Shown piece after piece: positions 29,741-42,121 of a DNA stretch of 64,000 nt (position 1 is the first letter of the stretch; each line of letters begins with the position of its first letter). This stretch comes from Pseudo-nitzschia pungens (taxonomy: Eukaryota > Bacillariophyta > Bacillariophyceae > Bacillariales > Bacillariaceae): NCBI GenBank assembly GCA_037355855.1, contig CM074764.1, positions 3,038,001 to 3,102,000 on the forward strand. Direction: 5' to 3'. Position numbers and translations under genes: made by a program. A model generated the notes under the pieces. The model saw only the letters and a program-made list of their open reading frames with translations. It made no database searches and was not told where the DNA came from.

Positions 29741-30709
29741 CTCAAAACAGGTGGTGGAATGGGAATATCATGGTGGGTCTGCCAGTATTTAAGAAGAGGA
29801 GGACCAGAAATGGTAACATGCAAAGCATTCTGATCAAACCTTGAGCACTTGCAGCCATAGAGGGAAAAAGCCCAGGGCTCAAACACAAGTCTGGGATAGT
29901 GATAGGCAGAAGCTCTATGGATAGAGAGAAATGCCTTGGCCATGCTGTCAACCTGATGATTGCGAAGGGCCCACCAATCAAGAAAGAATCCAGATTGATG
30001 TCCCTGTACCCACTGAAAGTGCACAGAGATTGGCAGGGCAGAAATCATGTTTCTGATGACATAAACATAATCAAAAGACTTCTGGGAAATAACCAAAGGC
30101 CAAGATCCCTGAGCCTGTTTGAGAGCTGTGTCACCATCTAGGGCAATGGTGATAGAGCCAGAAGCAATATCAAAAAGACTCACCAGAGCAGTGCAACAGG
30201 TGAGAACCCCAATGATTCCTGCCAGTTCACTCCTGTAGGATGACTGATCCTCAGGGGACCCACTGACAAAATTACAGCCAGTGAGGAAGAATGAGGTAGT
30301 CTTGGTGGAGGTATTGGGTGACAGGAGGAAGGCAGAAGTTCCTCTGAGAAGATCCGGATCATAAGAACCATCACATACAGCACTGGCAGTACCACTCTGA
30401 ATAGCATCAACAAGGGGCTGACAGCCAGCCTGTGGTAGGGAATATTTGTGGAGAAGTACTCTTGGAGACTCACAGAGTGCATCAAAGGCATCTGCAGGGG
30501 AGGCTGGAAGAGAATCAAATGGATTGTACTCCAGAGGATCCATGTCAGGAGGTTCAGAAACAAAGGCAGAGGACCCAACCACACGTACAACTTGGCCTCG
30601 GATCACAGGGGAGACAAGCACATCAGCACAGGCTGGTTTATCAGAAAGGATTTCAGAAGTGATTCTGTATCTGCCCCTGCGCAGGGAGGTGCCCACATTC
30701 CAACCAGCA
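29741..30709 (-). pseudogene. LINE ORF2 fragment (RNase H domain)
   Basis: Open frame carrying the RNase H Asp/Glu set (C-D-G-S-Y-D, S-E-L-A-G, L-D-G-D-T-A, H-Q-V-D-S). It ends abruptly at 30,709, where the 3' tail of another LINE sequence starts. No matching TSD is found at that joint. Confidence 0.85.
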
Positions 30710-31009
30710 TATAATATAATATACGTATTTAAATAACTTTAATCACCAAAGGTGAAACTAAATTACTCAGTCTGTATCCAGACTTTAACGTCGCCTCCAT
30801 CATAGAGTCAGGACCCCAAGTGGCAGAACGACAAATTTTCAAACAAACCTTGAACATCAAGCAGGGAAAAAGACAAGCAAGTCCCACAAAATAGGGACTT
30901 GAGAGAAAGTGAAATGGGAATGAAGATATTGGGATAGGATCCAGTATCAAAAGGGATGGGACAGGATAAGAAGCAGGAACAGAAGACAAAACCAAGGTAC
31001 AAAGTGTAA

Positions 31010-34000
31010 TCAACCCTGAGGTCCAGTGAGCCAGGCTCTGAGAAGAGCAGCCTCTTGTTGGTATGGCTGCACTGGTGGGTCAGGCGCTGCATACTGTTTC
31101 CTTGCAAGGTGGATGGTTGCAAGCCACTGCCTCTTGGCAGGCAGGGTGTAACCTTGTAGGACATGGAAAGGGGTTTGTAACAGGGCGTGTGACTGGGGAA
31201 GTGCACCAGCTGCACCAATTGCCAATTCTGAGGTGATGGAAGCATCAAGAGATTGGTGTTGTTCAGCATCAAGGGTACCCCCAGGACCATGGAGTCGTTC
31301 ATTCCTATAAGTCCAAAGATCCCAGGAGGTAAGAAAGAACTGATGGATGATAGCTGTAGCCCAACGTTTGGGAGAGCGCTTGCTTCCAATGTGGGAGTAG
31401 TAGTCAGCCTGGATTTGGTACCAGCGAGGAGACCACCTACCAAGAAGCCAGTTGTGCCAACCAATTGTCCTCTGTGCTCTGACAGCAGAAGCAATTGCAA
31501 GTGAGTAAGATGATGGATAAATCCTCTGGCCCTTCCGAACTCTGGTGAGAAGATCCACAATGGCAGCAACCAATGATGGATCAGTCTGCTCAACTTCAAG
31601 CCTTTTCTGCAGGGGTCCCTTGAAAGCAGACACACTGTGCTGTACCGCCCCAGTGTCCTTGCAGGAGAGCACATGAGAAACCTTCTCGTTGTCTGCATCA
31701 CACAAGGGACACCTGGAGTGATCCTGATACTGGTAGTGGAGGAGTTGGTTGCCAACACCAATGCATCCAGAAGCAAACTTGACAAACCACCTTTGCATGC
31801 CAGGAGGTAAACGCTTGAAGGCAGACAGATGGGCACACCAATGGATGGAACTCAGAACAGGTTGTGGAATGGGGATGTCATGGTGGGTCTGCCAATATTT
31901 AAGAAGAGGAGGACCAGAAATGGCAACATGCAAAGCATTTTGATCAAACCTTGAGCACTTGCGTCCATTGAGAGAAAAAGCCCAGGGCTCAAACACAAGT
32001 CTGGGAGAGTGATGGGCAGAAGCTCTATGGACAGAGAGAAATGCCTTTGCCATGCTGTCAACCTGATGATTGCGAAGGGCCCACCAATCAAGAAAGATTC
32101 CAGCTTGATGGCCCTGAACCCACTGAAAGTGCACAGAGATTGGCAGGGCAGAAATCATGTTTCTGATGACATAAACATAATCAAAAGACTTCTGGGAAAT
32201 AACCAATGGCCATGATCCCTCAGCCTGTTTGAGAGCTGTGTCACCATCCAGAGCAATAATGATAGAGCCAGAAGCAATATCAAAAAGACTCACCAGAGCA
32301 GTGCAACAGGTGAGAACTCCAATGATACCTGCCAGTTCACTCCTGTAGGATGACTGATCCTCAGGGGACCCACTGACAAAATTACAGCCAGTGAGGAACA
32401 ATGAAGCATTCTTGGTGGAGGTATTGGGTGACAAAATGAAAGCAGAAGTTCCTCTGAGAAGGTCAGGATCAAATGAACCATCGCAGACAGCACTGGCAGT
32501 ACCACTCTGGATAGCATCAACAATGTGCTGACAGCCAGCCTGTGGTAGAGAATATTTGTGGAGAAGTACCCTTGGAGACTCACAGAGTGCATCAAAGGCA
32601 TCTGCCGGGGAGTCTGGAAGAGAATCAAATGGATTGTACTCCAGAGGATCCATGTCAGGAGGTTCAGAAACAAAGGCTGAAGACCCGACAACGCGGACAA
32701 CTTGGCCACAAATAACAGGGCAGACAAGCACAACAGCACAGGCTGGTTTGTCAGAGATGGTTTCAGAAGTGACCCTGTATCTGCCCCTGCCTTGGGAGGT
32801 GCTCACAATCCAGCCAGTAGAAGTTTTGAAGAATATTCTGTTGGTGGATGGAGACAAAAACCAAGGCCAAAGAGAAGCTGTCTGGGTAGAGAGCCAATGC
32901 CCAAGGTAAAAAGAAGGAGCCAGTGCCCTGGCTGCCGGGGGTGGACAGGGGGGAAGAAAGCAGTTCTGAAGAGCCTTGATCCATAGGTGCTGAGCTGCTG
33001 GAGGCGAAGGTGGAGGACATCTAGGCCAGTCAAGATGATCCCTCAAGTGATTGGAGGATGTCAGCTGGAAGGCCATGGGAGAGAGTCTTTTCCCATCTGG
33101 AGTACAAATGTCAGCAAGGGAAATAGCCTTGAGGGACATGCGCATGTGATTCAAGAGGGACAAGTCAGCACCTCTGAAGCCAGTGTTGACAAAGGCTTGC
33201 ATGAGATAACAGTCATTGGAACGGAGCAGAGGAAGGTCAGGGAAATCTTCAACCAAACTCACAGGGTGAACAGAAAAGAACTTCCACACGTGCTTATACC
33301 AGCAGGGAGTAACGTATGAAGCAAAGGGATGATAGGGTGTGACACCAAGATGAAGAGGGAACCCAAGTTCAAGCCTGAGAGCTTCAGCAGTTAGCCTGAG
33401 AATCCTACCAGTTTGTGAGGACCTGACAGATTCCTGAAAGAGAGTGGCAATATGGCTGAACTCTTGGAGAAGATATGGATGGATGAAAACAAAGCCTTGA
33501 TAAAGGGAGGGACCAAAGAATACATGTCTGGGAAATGTCCGGGACATTCCTGCTTTATTCAGCACTGGAACAAGGGCTGGGGTTAGAATCTTTGTCCAGG
33601 TAGCCTCATCAAGTTGGGTAACAGGCATGGGATATTCAACAGACTTCATGAAAGAATACTTGAAGGTGTAGAGGGAAGCTCTCTTCTCACACTTGGAAGC
33701 CTTCAGTTGAGACCCAAAAGACTGAGACTGGGACTTCATATGAGCAATCTGGGCTTCCTCATTGCCATCCATGGAGATAAAAACCCCAAGGGTCTTGTCA
33801 GCATGGTCAACGTCAAACCGATCCAGGGTAGCGCGATTGCCATTCTTGTCAGCAATAGAGAAGTCACCAGGCATGTCAGCAATAGAGCGATAGTCCCAAC
33901 CAGAGCCAGTCCATTTGAAATCAATCAAATAACAGAAGGATTTGGCAGGTTCAATAGCACCTCCAGTTGCAATAATGCCACCAGCCCATCTGTCAAGGGC

Positions 34001-35824
34001 TGCCTGAAAGTCAACAGCCAAGGTCTCACCAGGTGTTGAGGAATCAGAGCCAGCACAAAACAAATCTGTGTCATCCACAAAAGCAAAACCCACAAGAGAG
34101 ACCAGCTGCAGGGACAAAAAAGTGACAAGGTGGACACCATGCCCAGCCTGTTGCATCATTCGGAAGACAATAGTTGACACCAAAGCCCAGAGAGTGGGAC
34201 CAATACCATTGCCTTGGTCACAACCACTGAGAGGAACAGGTTCATCACCATACACAGGGCCTGACCGACCAAAACCAGTTTTGATGTGGTGCTTGGCATG
34301 TTGCAGAGTAGACAGGAGAACTTCACACACATGTGCAGGAACTCCAAAGCTCTGGAGAGTGAGACCTGCAATGGGATGGGAGATCCTGTCATAACAGCCC
34401 TTGGCATCATTCATAGTGACAGCCCCAGATCTGCGCTTCTGCCGCAGCACATCACAAATGAGCTTCTTGTTCAGGCAGGTGTTGATGGCCTTGTGGTGTT
34501 TCCTGCTACCATGTTGATCAGCAGCCACTGCATTGGCACGTTCAGCATGGGCAAGAATGCGTCTGCCAATCATCTTGTTGTTGATCTGGAACTCAGGAGA
34601 CATCAACTGGATAAGCCTCATCTTATCCACTCTATATTCACCAGGTTTCTTGAAGATCTCAACATCAGTGATGACCTGCCAAGCAGAAGGAGAGAAGCCA
34701 ACAAGCAATGGGACTGATCTCAGGAGAGTGTCAAACTTGTTCAACTGTGGATCAAGGGCAAAAGCCTTGTGATGTGCAAAGCTCAAACAAGAAGGCTCAC
34801 TGGCTGTGCGTTCCCTCTGGCATTTCCAGGCGGCAGCATTGTCAGCTGGGCACACTGAATAGTCAAAGGGGGGCAAACTCAGTATAGAGTCAGGGACTTT
34901 GAGACAGGAAAGAAATTCAGAAAGGTATTTGTCAGTGGCAGGAGGAGTAATGTATGTGCCATCAAGCACAGTAGAAGAGGCAGGACCTGTGCCTAGGTAG
35001 CCAAAGTCGTGAATGAAGGAGGGAGTCATGGAAGGAGTGCCAAGACACTGTTGTTGGCGCCGGACATTGGATTCAGCCATAGCTGGAACCATAGTAGACT
35101 GGGACTCCAAGACCTGTTCAACACCATCATGGCCAACTGCAATAGCTCTCAAGACAGCTGACTTGTGGACACGTCCCCGAATAGACCTAGCAACAAGGCC
35201 AAGCTCTCTTTGAAGCCGTTCCCTGCGCATCCTAGCACGAATCTGGGAAGCACTCTGGTTGTGAGGCTTGCCTTCAGCAAGAAGCGCATCCACCAGGCCT
35301 TGATTGAAGGAGTCTCTCCATGAGGGAGCCAACTTTTTCACTGACCGGTACTGCTTGTAAGCTTGTTTCAGGTGTAGTAGAGCACTGGAAAGATCACAGT
35401 GTTCACCTTTGTAAAGAGAAAGCTTGCAGGCCAGCCTCTTCAGAACAGTATGACTGGTGGACACACCCTGCCTCAACCTGACAACACGCCGCCAGAAATC
35501 AATAGTATCACGACAGACTTGGAGCTGTGGTGACCATGGAACCAAACCAGCACAAGTGTGGCAGAGGTTTTGTTCAACAGAGAGCCTGAGAGAGGTGGAG
35601 GTTGCATGGAGGACTTCATATGTGGTGATGAGATCAGCGCGCACAGAAATATCCCCAGACTGATACTGAGCCAGCAGTTGCACCAGCTTGGCTTGGAGAG
35701 AAAACACTCCAGCCTTGAGAAAGCTGTGCCGGACACGCTTGAAATACCGGTGACGCAGATGAGGGTGAGAGGACTGGAGTTTGGACAGAGAGAAATGCAC
35801 AGGAGGTGGCAGATGTTTGCCCAT
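31010..35824 (-). pseudogene. LINE ORF2, RT to C-terminus (second copy)
   Basis: A 1,604-residue open part with the RT F-V-D-D, the RNase H Asp/Glu set and the CCHC knuckle all retained, very close to the intact ORF2. It is in the same frame as the endonuclease part and separated from it by a UGA. Confidence 0.85.
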
Positions 35825-35848
35825 GATGCTGCCATTACAGACTTCAAT

Positions 35849-36916
35849 TCAGAGCATGCGATGATCAGATTCCATACCATGGGAACCTCCAAAGGGACAA
35901 TACCCAGCCCTGAGAACATCAACATTCTCAGAGACCCAAATGGCATCAATTGGTGTTCTGGTAGTGTTTCTGTTGTGGGTGGCAGGAGGGGAAGACTGAG
36001 AATGAAGGGTAAGAATGGCCTCGCTGAAACCAAGAGCCTTGAGCTCAGAAGACAAGCCATCAGACCGAACATCAGCATTTTGATCAATCCCAAGAATGAC
36101 CTGGTCACCTACCCCCAGGCAAACCTGAAGGGCAGCAGTCAAATCCCCGTGAAAAAGGATGCATGGATTGGGACAGAAAAGATTCTCGGCTGCTTGAAAG
36201 TAACGGTACTGTTGATTCCAAACTGAGCCAAGATCCCTGTCATTTTCAACAGGGCAGTAGGCAGAAAACATGGTGACAGTTGAGCCAGCCCTGCCCTGAA
36301 ACTTGACAAAGGACCACCTTCCAAGGCCCGTAGGATCAGCCCCATGAGCAACCTTGTGGGAACTGAACAGTTGGTCAATGGAAAAACCTGTGCCTCCAGG
36401 CTGAAGCCATTTGCAGTCAGAAGCCTCATGCTTGTTGTTGGCAAGATAGGAAAAACTTGAAGGGCAGACATTCTTCATGTGCCGGTTGAAAAGGTCATAG
36501 GGAAGGAGTTTGGATTCATTCAAACAATGTTCAGCAAAAAGCGCCACACTAGCGTTGCTCTTGACAAATTGCCGGGAGTTGTGCCTAGACCTGGACATAA
36601 AAGCAGCTCTGCGCTGAGGCCCAATGTTTTGGAAGGTGATGATGGTGGAATTGGAGGATGGAGCTTGAGGAAAAGGATGTCCAAAACTATCAGAATCCTT
36701 AGCAGCAAGAGAGTCTCCATGAAGAGTTAATTGGACAAAGTGAGAATCAGGGAGAGATTCAGAGGGGGGAAGGGAAGAACCGGGAGAAGCACGGATGGGA
36801 TTTGGAGTGGCAGGCATCCCATCAAACCTCACACCAGAAATCCTAACCATGATCAGAAGGAAACCGAGTCTGTCGCACGGTAGGAAAAGTTGCCGGAGCT
36901 GACTTGGTAGATGCAT
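35849..36916 (-). pseudogene. LINE ORF2, endonuclease domain (second copy)
   Basis: Endonuclease motifs S-A-Y-C-P-V, G-I-D-Q-N-A-D and S-D-H-R are kept. The frame ends right after S-D-H-R-M-L because a Trp codon of the intact copy (TGG) is TGA here. That one change separates the nuclease from the RT. Confidence 0.85.
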
Positions 36917-38462
36917 TGGTGTGACTCAAATCACTGACACTAGCATCAGTGTTAGGAGAAAAGGCAATGGCAGCCACACCAACCTGCAAAGAAGAGGCCA
37001 CATCATTCCCAACACCAGGTTTGTCTACAGGCTGGTCAGCATGACCCTCAGTAGGGGAAGCACCAGGCAAAGAGGTAGAGGGAGATGCACCATCTGCAGA
37101 ACCCTGAGTAGTTGTAGCTGGAGCAGCAGTAGTTGGAGCCTGAGCGGCAGTGAGGTTAGAGGTACCAGTGGCTAGAGTATCCATGGATTGGGAATCATCA
37201 AATCCACCACCACCACTGTCAGCACGTGCTTGGAGGTTGAAGTGCAAATCCAGATCAAAAGTAAGGTCTGGAGCAAGGTCAACTGACAAATCATCATCAA
37301 CAAGTTCCCAATCCCTTGCATCACCATCACCAAAAAAGGGAAGAGAGTCATCCTGTATCTGGGCAGCAGCAGGAGCAGTCTCCACAACACATTTGGCAGT
37401 TTCATCCCAGTGAAAGGCTTCCATTTCAGTCAAGCACTCAGAAGAGAACCACTGTCGAACACAGGAACCATACTGTGCTTCCAGAAAAATAGGCAGGAAA
37501 GACAACATGGCCATGGCTTCAGCCTTGGTGGTGGTGTTGTACAAAGCAAGGATTTCACCCCGGTAGGAGCTAGTATCAACTGAAAGGAACAGGGGCCAGG
37601 ACCAATTGTCACGGGTTCGTATACCCATTAACACTTGGCGCAGAGTCTTCAAACCCAAGCCCTGTCCCAAATCAACAGGAAGGTCAAGATCAACAACACC
37701 CAGAACAGGAGCAGTCTCATGGCTTGCAATAAACTTGGACTGTCGGTACTTGGCTTGGATTGTGTGATCAAGATCAAAACTCTGCATGTAAGATCCAAGG
37801 AGGAAACCACAGGTGACAATAACTGGAGCCTGGATATGATCATACTTCAAGTCCATGTCACGATCCCTGAGTCTCTGAAGCAAAGGTGTAGATAGGAGAG
37901 TCTTCAAAGAAACACTGTGCCCAACAAAGAACCTTAAATGGGGGGCAGTTCTGCTGCGAAGCCACAGCTGAGCGACATACAACTCCAAGGTTTTTCTGTC
38001 TGGGAGGGTAGACCACAGCCTGGTGACAGGCTTGGCTTTGGGGTTAAGCCTAGCTCTGGAAGGAAAAACATAGAGCACCAGGCGCTTGTCAACTTTCCAG
38101 AGCAATTCCAGGGCTTCCTTGAGAGACTTAAGCAGTTCATCATACAGCTCCCCAGGGTGTTGAGACATGAGCCAGGGAAGGGAAAGTGTTACATATGAAC
38201 TGTGAGAACACTTGGATCCTTCAGTGACATCTACTGGAGACCTGGAATCACTAGAGCAAACCCCTCGGCGCTGGAGAAAATGCCCATCAGAAGAGGACAA
38301 CACAGTGGCACCACCTAGACCAGGAAGAAAGGACACTGATCTGGAGCTGGAAGCAACACCCCCTGCTGCAGGAGCAGGAGCGGGAGGCCTCTGCTTGAAA
38401 TGCCAGTGGGATCCAAGTACCTGGTTAGCTGCCAACCAAACTTTGCCTTCAGTGCTGGGCAA
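36843..38462 (-). pseudogene. LINE ORF1, truncated with internal deletion (second copy)
   Basis: Matches the middle and C-terminus of the intact ORF1. The N-terminal ~360 residues are missing through 5' truncation. About 100 residues are also missing where the sequence jumps from S-F-D-L-D-H to a segment resembling A-K-H-R-Q-T-K-F of the intact copy. Confidence 0.8.
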
Positions 38463-38469
38463 AAGGTTG

Positions 38470-38486
38470 AGCTGGAATTTCTTGTA
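38470..38486. repeat. Target-site duplication of LINE X, right copy
   Basis: Exact second copy of AGCTGGAATTTCTTGTA (first at 8,930-8,946). Confidence 0.8.
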
Positions 38487-39034
38487 GAAATATTCCTACA
38501 GTGGAAGGGGCCATTCTGTAACTTTGACTTGAAAAGACTTAACAGACTTAGCAAGGAACCTTGAAGAATGTAGAACGTTAAGTGATAATCACTTAAGCAG
38601 CTTGGAAACAGTGTAGAACATTAAGTATAGTAAGATATACGAAAGGGCATTGAGGGTGGAGCTTGGAAACAGATTGAAGCAAGCTTGGAAACAAGTCGTA
38701 GCAAAAAACATCGAAAATTATTTGCAAATTGCTGTAGAATCTGTACTGGAAGTGCTGTAGAAATTATGTGTCCGTGTTGGCGGTGCTGCTGCTGTTGCCG
38801 ATCCGTCGGTCGAGTGGTGAATTGGCAACCAAAGCAACCAAACAAAGCAGCCAGCAACTGAACTGATAGCAGAAACGAAGAGCACAGGTCTTGGTTAATA
38901 CATGTAGGTCCTGGGGTTGTGATTGGGGGTGTAAAAGGGAGCGAGATATCGCATGGTAAAGTTGTTTAGAAATCTACGTATTTTTAGTACTGGAACATCC
39001 GAATGTCAGACAAAATGCGTGGTGCGCAAATTGT
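38487..39034 (-). mobile_element. LINE Y, right part (5' UTR-like end)
   Basis: Contains the CCTTGAAGAATGTAGAACGTTAAG and GCTTGGAAACAG words of the LINE 5' UTR. It ends in …CAAATTGT, like the full-length LINE, which ends …CAAAATTGT at 21,398. No gene is present. Confidence 0.7.
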
Positions 39035-39051
39035 AGCAGGAGAAGTTCCAA
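39035..39051. repeat. Target-site duplication of LINE Y, right copy
   Basis: AGCAGGAGAAGTTCCAA, identical to 7,755-7,771. Confidence 0.8.
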
Positions 39052-39515
39052 ATATCAAAGAAACTGTATGGCATTGGACGGGAAGCTTGAAAATCACCAA
39101 GTCTGGAGGTGGAAGGACAGGAAGAAAGAGGCACTCATAAAATGAGCACTTTCTCAAAGTGCAAAAACTGCACCTTCCCAGAGTGCAAAAGAGTCCGCTT
39201 TCAGATACCTTGAAAATCACAGGATGTGCAAGGGAAGAGGCAAAGGCCATGCCTACCGGCAGGATCCATTAAGCCAAGCATTATGGCTGCACTGGTTGGA
39301 CAGGTGCCGCAAAGTGTCTCCTGGCAAGATGGATGGTTGCAAGCCACTGCCTCTTTGCAGTGAGGGCATAACCTTGGGGTACTTGGAGGGGAGTTTGTAG
39401 AAGGGAGTGAGACTGGGGGAGAGCACCAGCTACACCATTGGCCAATTTAGACAAAATGGAAGCATCAAGAGATTGGTGTTGTTCAGCCTCAAGCGTTCCC
39501 CCAGGACCATGGAGT
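39052..39515 (-). mobile_element. LINE W, right part (end of ORF2, degenerate)
   Basis: Continues the 3' UTR of 7,534-7,771 into sequence matching the ORF2 C-terminus (ATGGCTGCACTGGTTGGACAG onward). Homology fades at …GACCATGGAGTC. About 28 unassigned bases precede the A2 LTR. Confidence 0.65.
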
Positions 39516-39543
39516 CAGTTCGGTGATGCGCTTTTGTAGCTCC

Positions 39544-39849
39544 TGTAACACTCTAAGGTAGAAATTCGGAGTAGTATGAATAGTTGTGTGTTAATTCACT
39601 TTTCGAGATGGGATTGAAATTAAAAAGAGGAAATAATGAGCGATGAGGTCATCGCGATCTCCTCATATAATATCCATCCCTGTATATAACATATATTCTG
39701 TATGTAACCTTAATCGTATAATCGCTCTCTTCTGCATGCCTGTTTGTATATACCAGATATCCGTACCTGGATACCTTATATATTTGAATCCCGTGTGGGA
39801 TTCGGTTAATTATTAATTCGTAACTACTAGCCTACGCTAGCATGTTACA
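39544..39849 (-). repeat. A2 3' LTR
   Basis: A 306-bp LTR (minus strand starts TGTAACATGCTAGCGTAG, ends AGAGTGTTACA), of the same family as the B1 LTR but distinct from it and from A1. It is preceded on the element strand by a purine-rich ATGAGGCACTATG tract. The matching 5' LTR is not found in the window. Confidence 0.8.
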
Positions 39850-39879
39850 TAGTGCCTCATGATTGAATGAATCCCACAG

Positions 39880-41730
39880 TTAAGCCGCCCAGTGACTCAG
39901 GGAACAATCTGAATCATTTGATTGGCTCAATTCGATATCTGCGGATTCAGCCGACGTAGACTCCGACTGATTCAATTGACTTACTGTGGATTCATCCGAC
40001 GTAGACTCCGACTGATTCGGTTCCCGATATGGAGTAAGCTTTCGGATGTTCACTGTTTCCACTACTGAGGGAGCTCTTTGCAATTTTACAGTTCCATTTG
40101 TATTGACTTGTGTGATTGGAAAAGGACCGATCTTCCTGGGTTGAAGCTTGTCTGGATCTGGCTCTTGGATCCATACCTTGTCATTGACTTGGAAGGTATG
40201 ATTGATTCTCTTGGCATTATCTCGGAGGAGATTCTTGTTAATTCCCTGTTGTCGGAGCTGCTGCAGGGCTAATAGGTTAGAGGTCAATGGCAGATCACCT
40301 GGCATGTCCCGATTGAACACCAGGGACCCTGGAGAGGCTTGTAGGGAGGCATTCACTGCACATCTGGAGGCATGCATGCAAGTCGCAAGCGCATTATCCA
40401 TGAGCTGACTAGCTCTGGTATTAGCTTGAGGGGGATTGACATGTACCAGGACTCGAAGGATGTCAGCAACTGTATGGTGAACTTGTTCAAAGATGGCGTT
40501 AGACTGGGGATTCTTCACAGTGGTAGGAATGGACTGAATCCCATATTGGTTGAGTGTCGTCTGGAACTCAGCCCCTAGGAATTCACCGCCAGTTGTCATG
40601 GACGCATCTGAGAGGTCTTGGGTATCTTGAGAGCCAACAGTTCTTGAATTGGTCTGATACATGCTGGGAGGATTTGTCTCTGATTCTGATAATCTCCAGA
40701 AGGTTAGTAACCGGATTGATACAGGTTAAGGCCTTGAAGTTGTAGTTCTTGCCTTGGGCTGTAATCTTCCATGGGCCTATAAGGTCCACATGTATTTCGT
40801 TAAATGGAGCTAGTGGCGCTTCTTTCGGTGGCAACTTCCCATACTTGGAGTGCTGGTTCTTGTATTTAATGCAGCTGTTGGGGCAGATGTAAGTCTTGCA
40901 AAGATTGGATAGATTGTCAATGTAGAATCTTGAGGAGATAGTCTGATATAACCTGGTGGATCCACAATGACCCAACAGAAGATGGTACCATTTGATGGTA
41001 TCATTCGCGAGGGAGCTTGGTATGTAAATTCTCCAGTTGTCTGGATTGGATTGGTTGGCATGGCAGAGGATGTTGTTGCCTTCTAATTCTTGGTAGAAGA
41101 AGGCTTTGGATTGAAGCTTGAACTTGATGGTAGGGTCCTTTTGCTGATGGAGATAGATATTGGAATAGTTCACCGGGCATTTCAAGTCTTGATTGTTTGG
41201 TAGGTTGACTAGGCACTCATTGTTCAGCAAGCAGGACTGCAATTCCTGATCTGCGTCATTGCATAAGTGCCGGAAGAGGTTGGGGAACTCTGTTAGGAAC
41301 AGTTCTGCATCTTGTTTAGGGACTTCAAGCTTCAAGAAATCAATTAAGGTGCCCTTTTCAAGGGCTTTCTTCCCTTCAGTAGGTGGATCCATCTGGGGGA
41401 GCCTGGAGAAGGCATCAGCAAGAACATTCTTCTTGCCTTCAACATAGGTGAGGTTGACACCAAATTCTTCAAGGAATAGTCTCCACCGGAGGACTCGTTG
41501 GACCGATAGGGTTCTGAAGGTAAGGTTCTTATGGTCAGTGTATACGTTGATTACACAACCAAGTAACATTTGGCGGTACTCTTTGCAGCAGAGTACTATT
41601 GCTAGGAGTTCTTTCTCCATGGTTGTATAATTCTTCTGGGCATCAGATAGTTTCTTGGACCAATATGCAATAGGCTTGCCATCTTGGATTATGGCGGCGC
41701 CTAGTTGTAGGTCTGAGGCATCAGTGTACA
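39880..41730 (-). pseudogene. pol: A2 pol, RNase H and integrase part
   Basis: Starts in the RNase H Y-T-D-A-S motif, where the big transposon is inserted, and runs through the integrase HHCC region. A one-base insertion near 40,590-40,600 shifts the frame exactly at the D-N-G-G-E motif, the second catalytic Asp of integrase. The rest continues in another frame to the C-terminus, which has added S-x-S-T-S-D/A-E-S-like repeats. Confidence 0.88.
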
Positions 41731-41754
41731 CGTCCGAAAACTGTTTCGCGACCC
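41731..41754 (+). repeat. Left TIR of the 15.36-kb transposon
   Basis: 24 bp starting CGTCCGAAAACTGTTTCGCG, identical to the reverse complement of 57,069-57,092. Confidence 0.93.
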
Positions 41755-41794
41755 ATCGCGACCAATCGCGACCCGATCGCGACCGGATCGCGAC
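41746..41794 (+). promoter_or_regulatory. Subterminal TCGCGACC cluster, left end
   Basis: Five TCGCGAC(C) motifs lie within about 50 bp, starting inside the TIR. The same motif recurs near the right end (about 56,620, 56,968, 57,034 and in the right TIR). Clustered subterminal motifs are typical transposase-binding sites; this role is inferred. Confidence 0.65.
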
Positions 41795-42121
41795 TTGTCT
41801 AAAAAAAACACGACCCCAATTTTTTATTTCACAACCTTTTTTCCATTATTCTCAACCACATTTCTCCCTTTTCTCAACTCCCCCAACGTGTCGACAGAAA
41901 TGTTCTGTTCTAGACCCTGACATTCAGTCCCTCTTCACACTTTCATTCCATTTTACACATTTGACACACTTGACTCAACACAACAAATAATTTTTAATCC
42001 AATTTACTTCAATCACACCAAAGGGTTACGTTGTGCACCTTTGTGAATTTTTTTTTTCAGTGGTGTCACATCACATACCGGTACCCCAGCTAAGAATCGC
42101 ATCACAAAAACACACACCACC

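Larger units (their letters stand above)
30710..38469 (-). mobile_element. Second long LINE copy, 5'-truncated and mutated
   Basis: It has a 3' tail, a 3' UTR, an ORF2 broken by one stop codon and an N-terminally truncated ORF1. Its truncated 5' end (38,469) abuts the AGCTGGAATTTCTTGTA duplication whose partner lies at 8,930. The 5' end therefore belongs to LINE X. The 3' tail here may be a tandem partial duplication of X or another copy fused to it. Confidence 0.8.
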
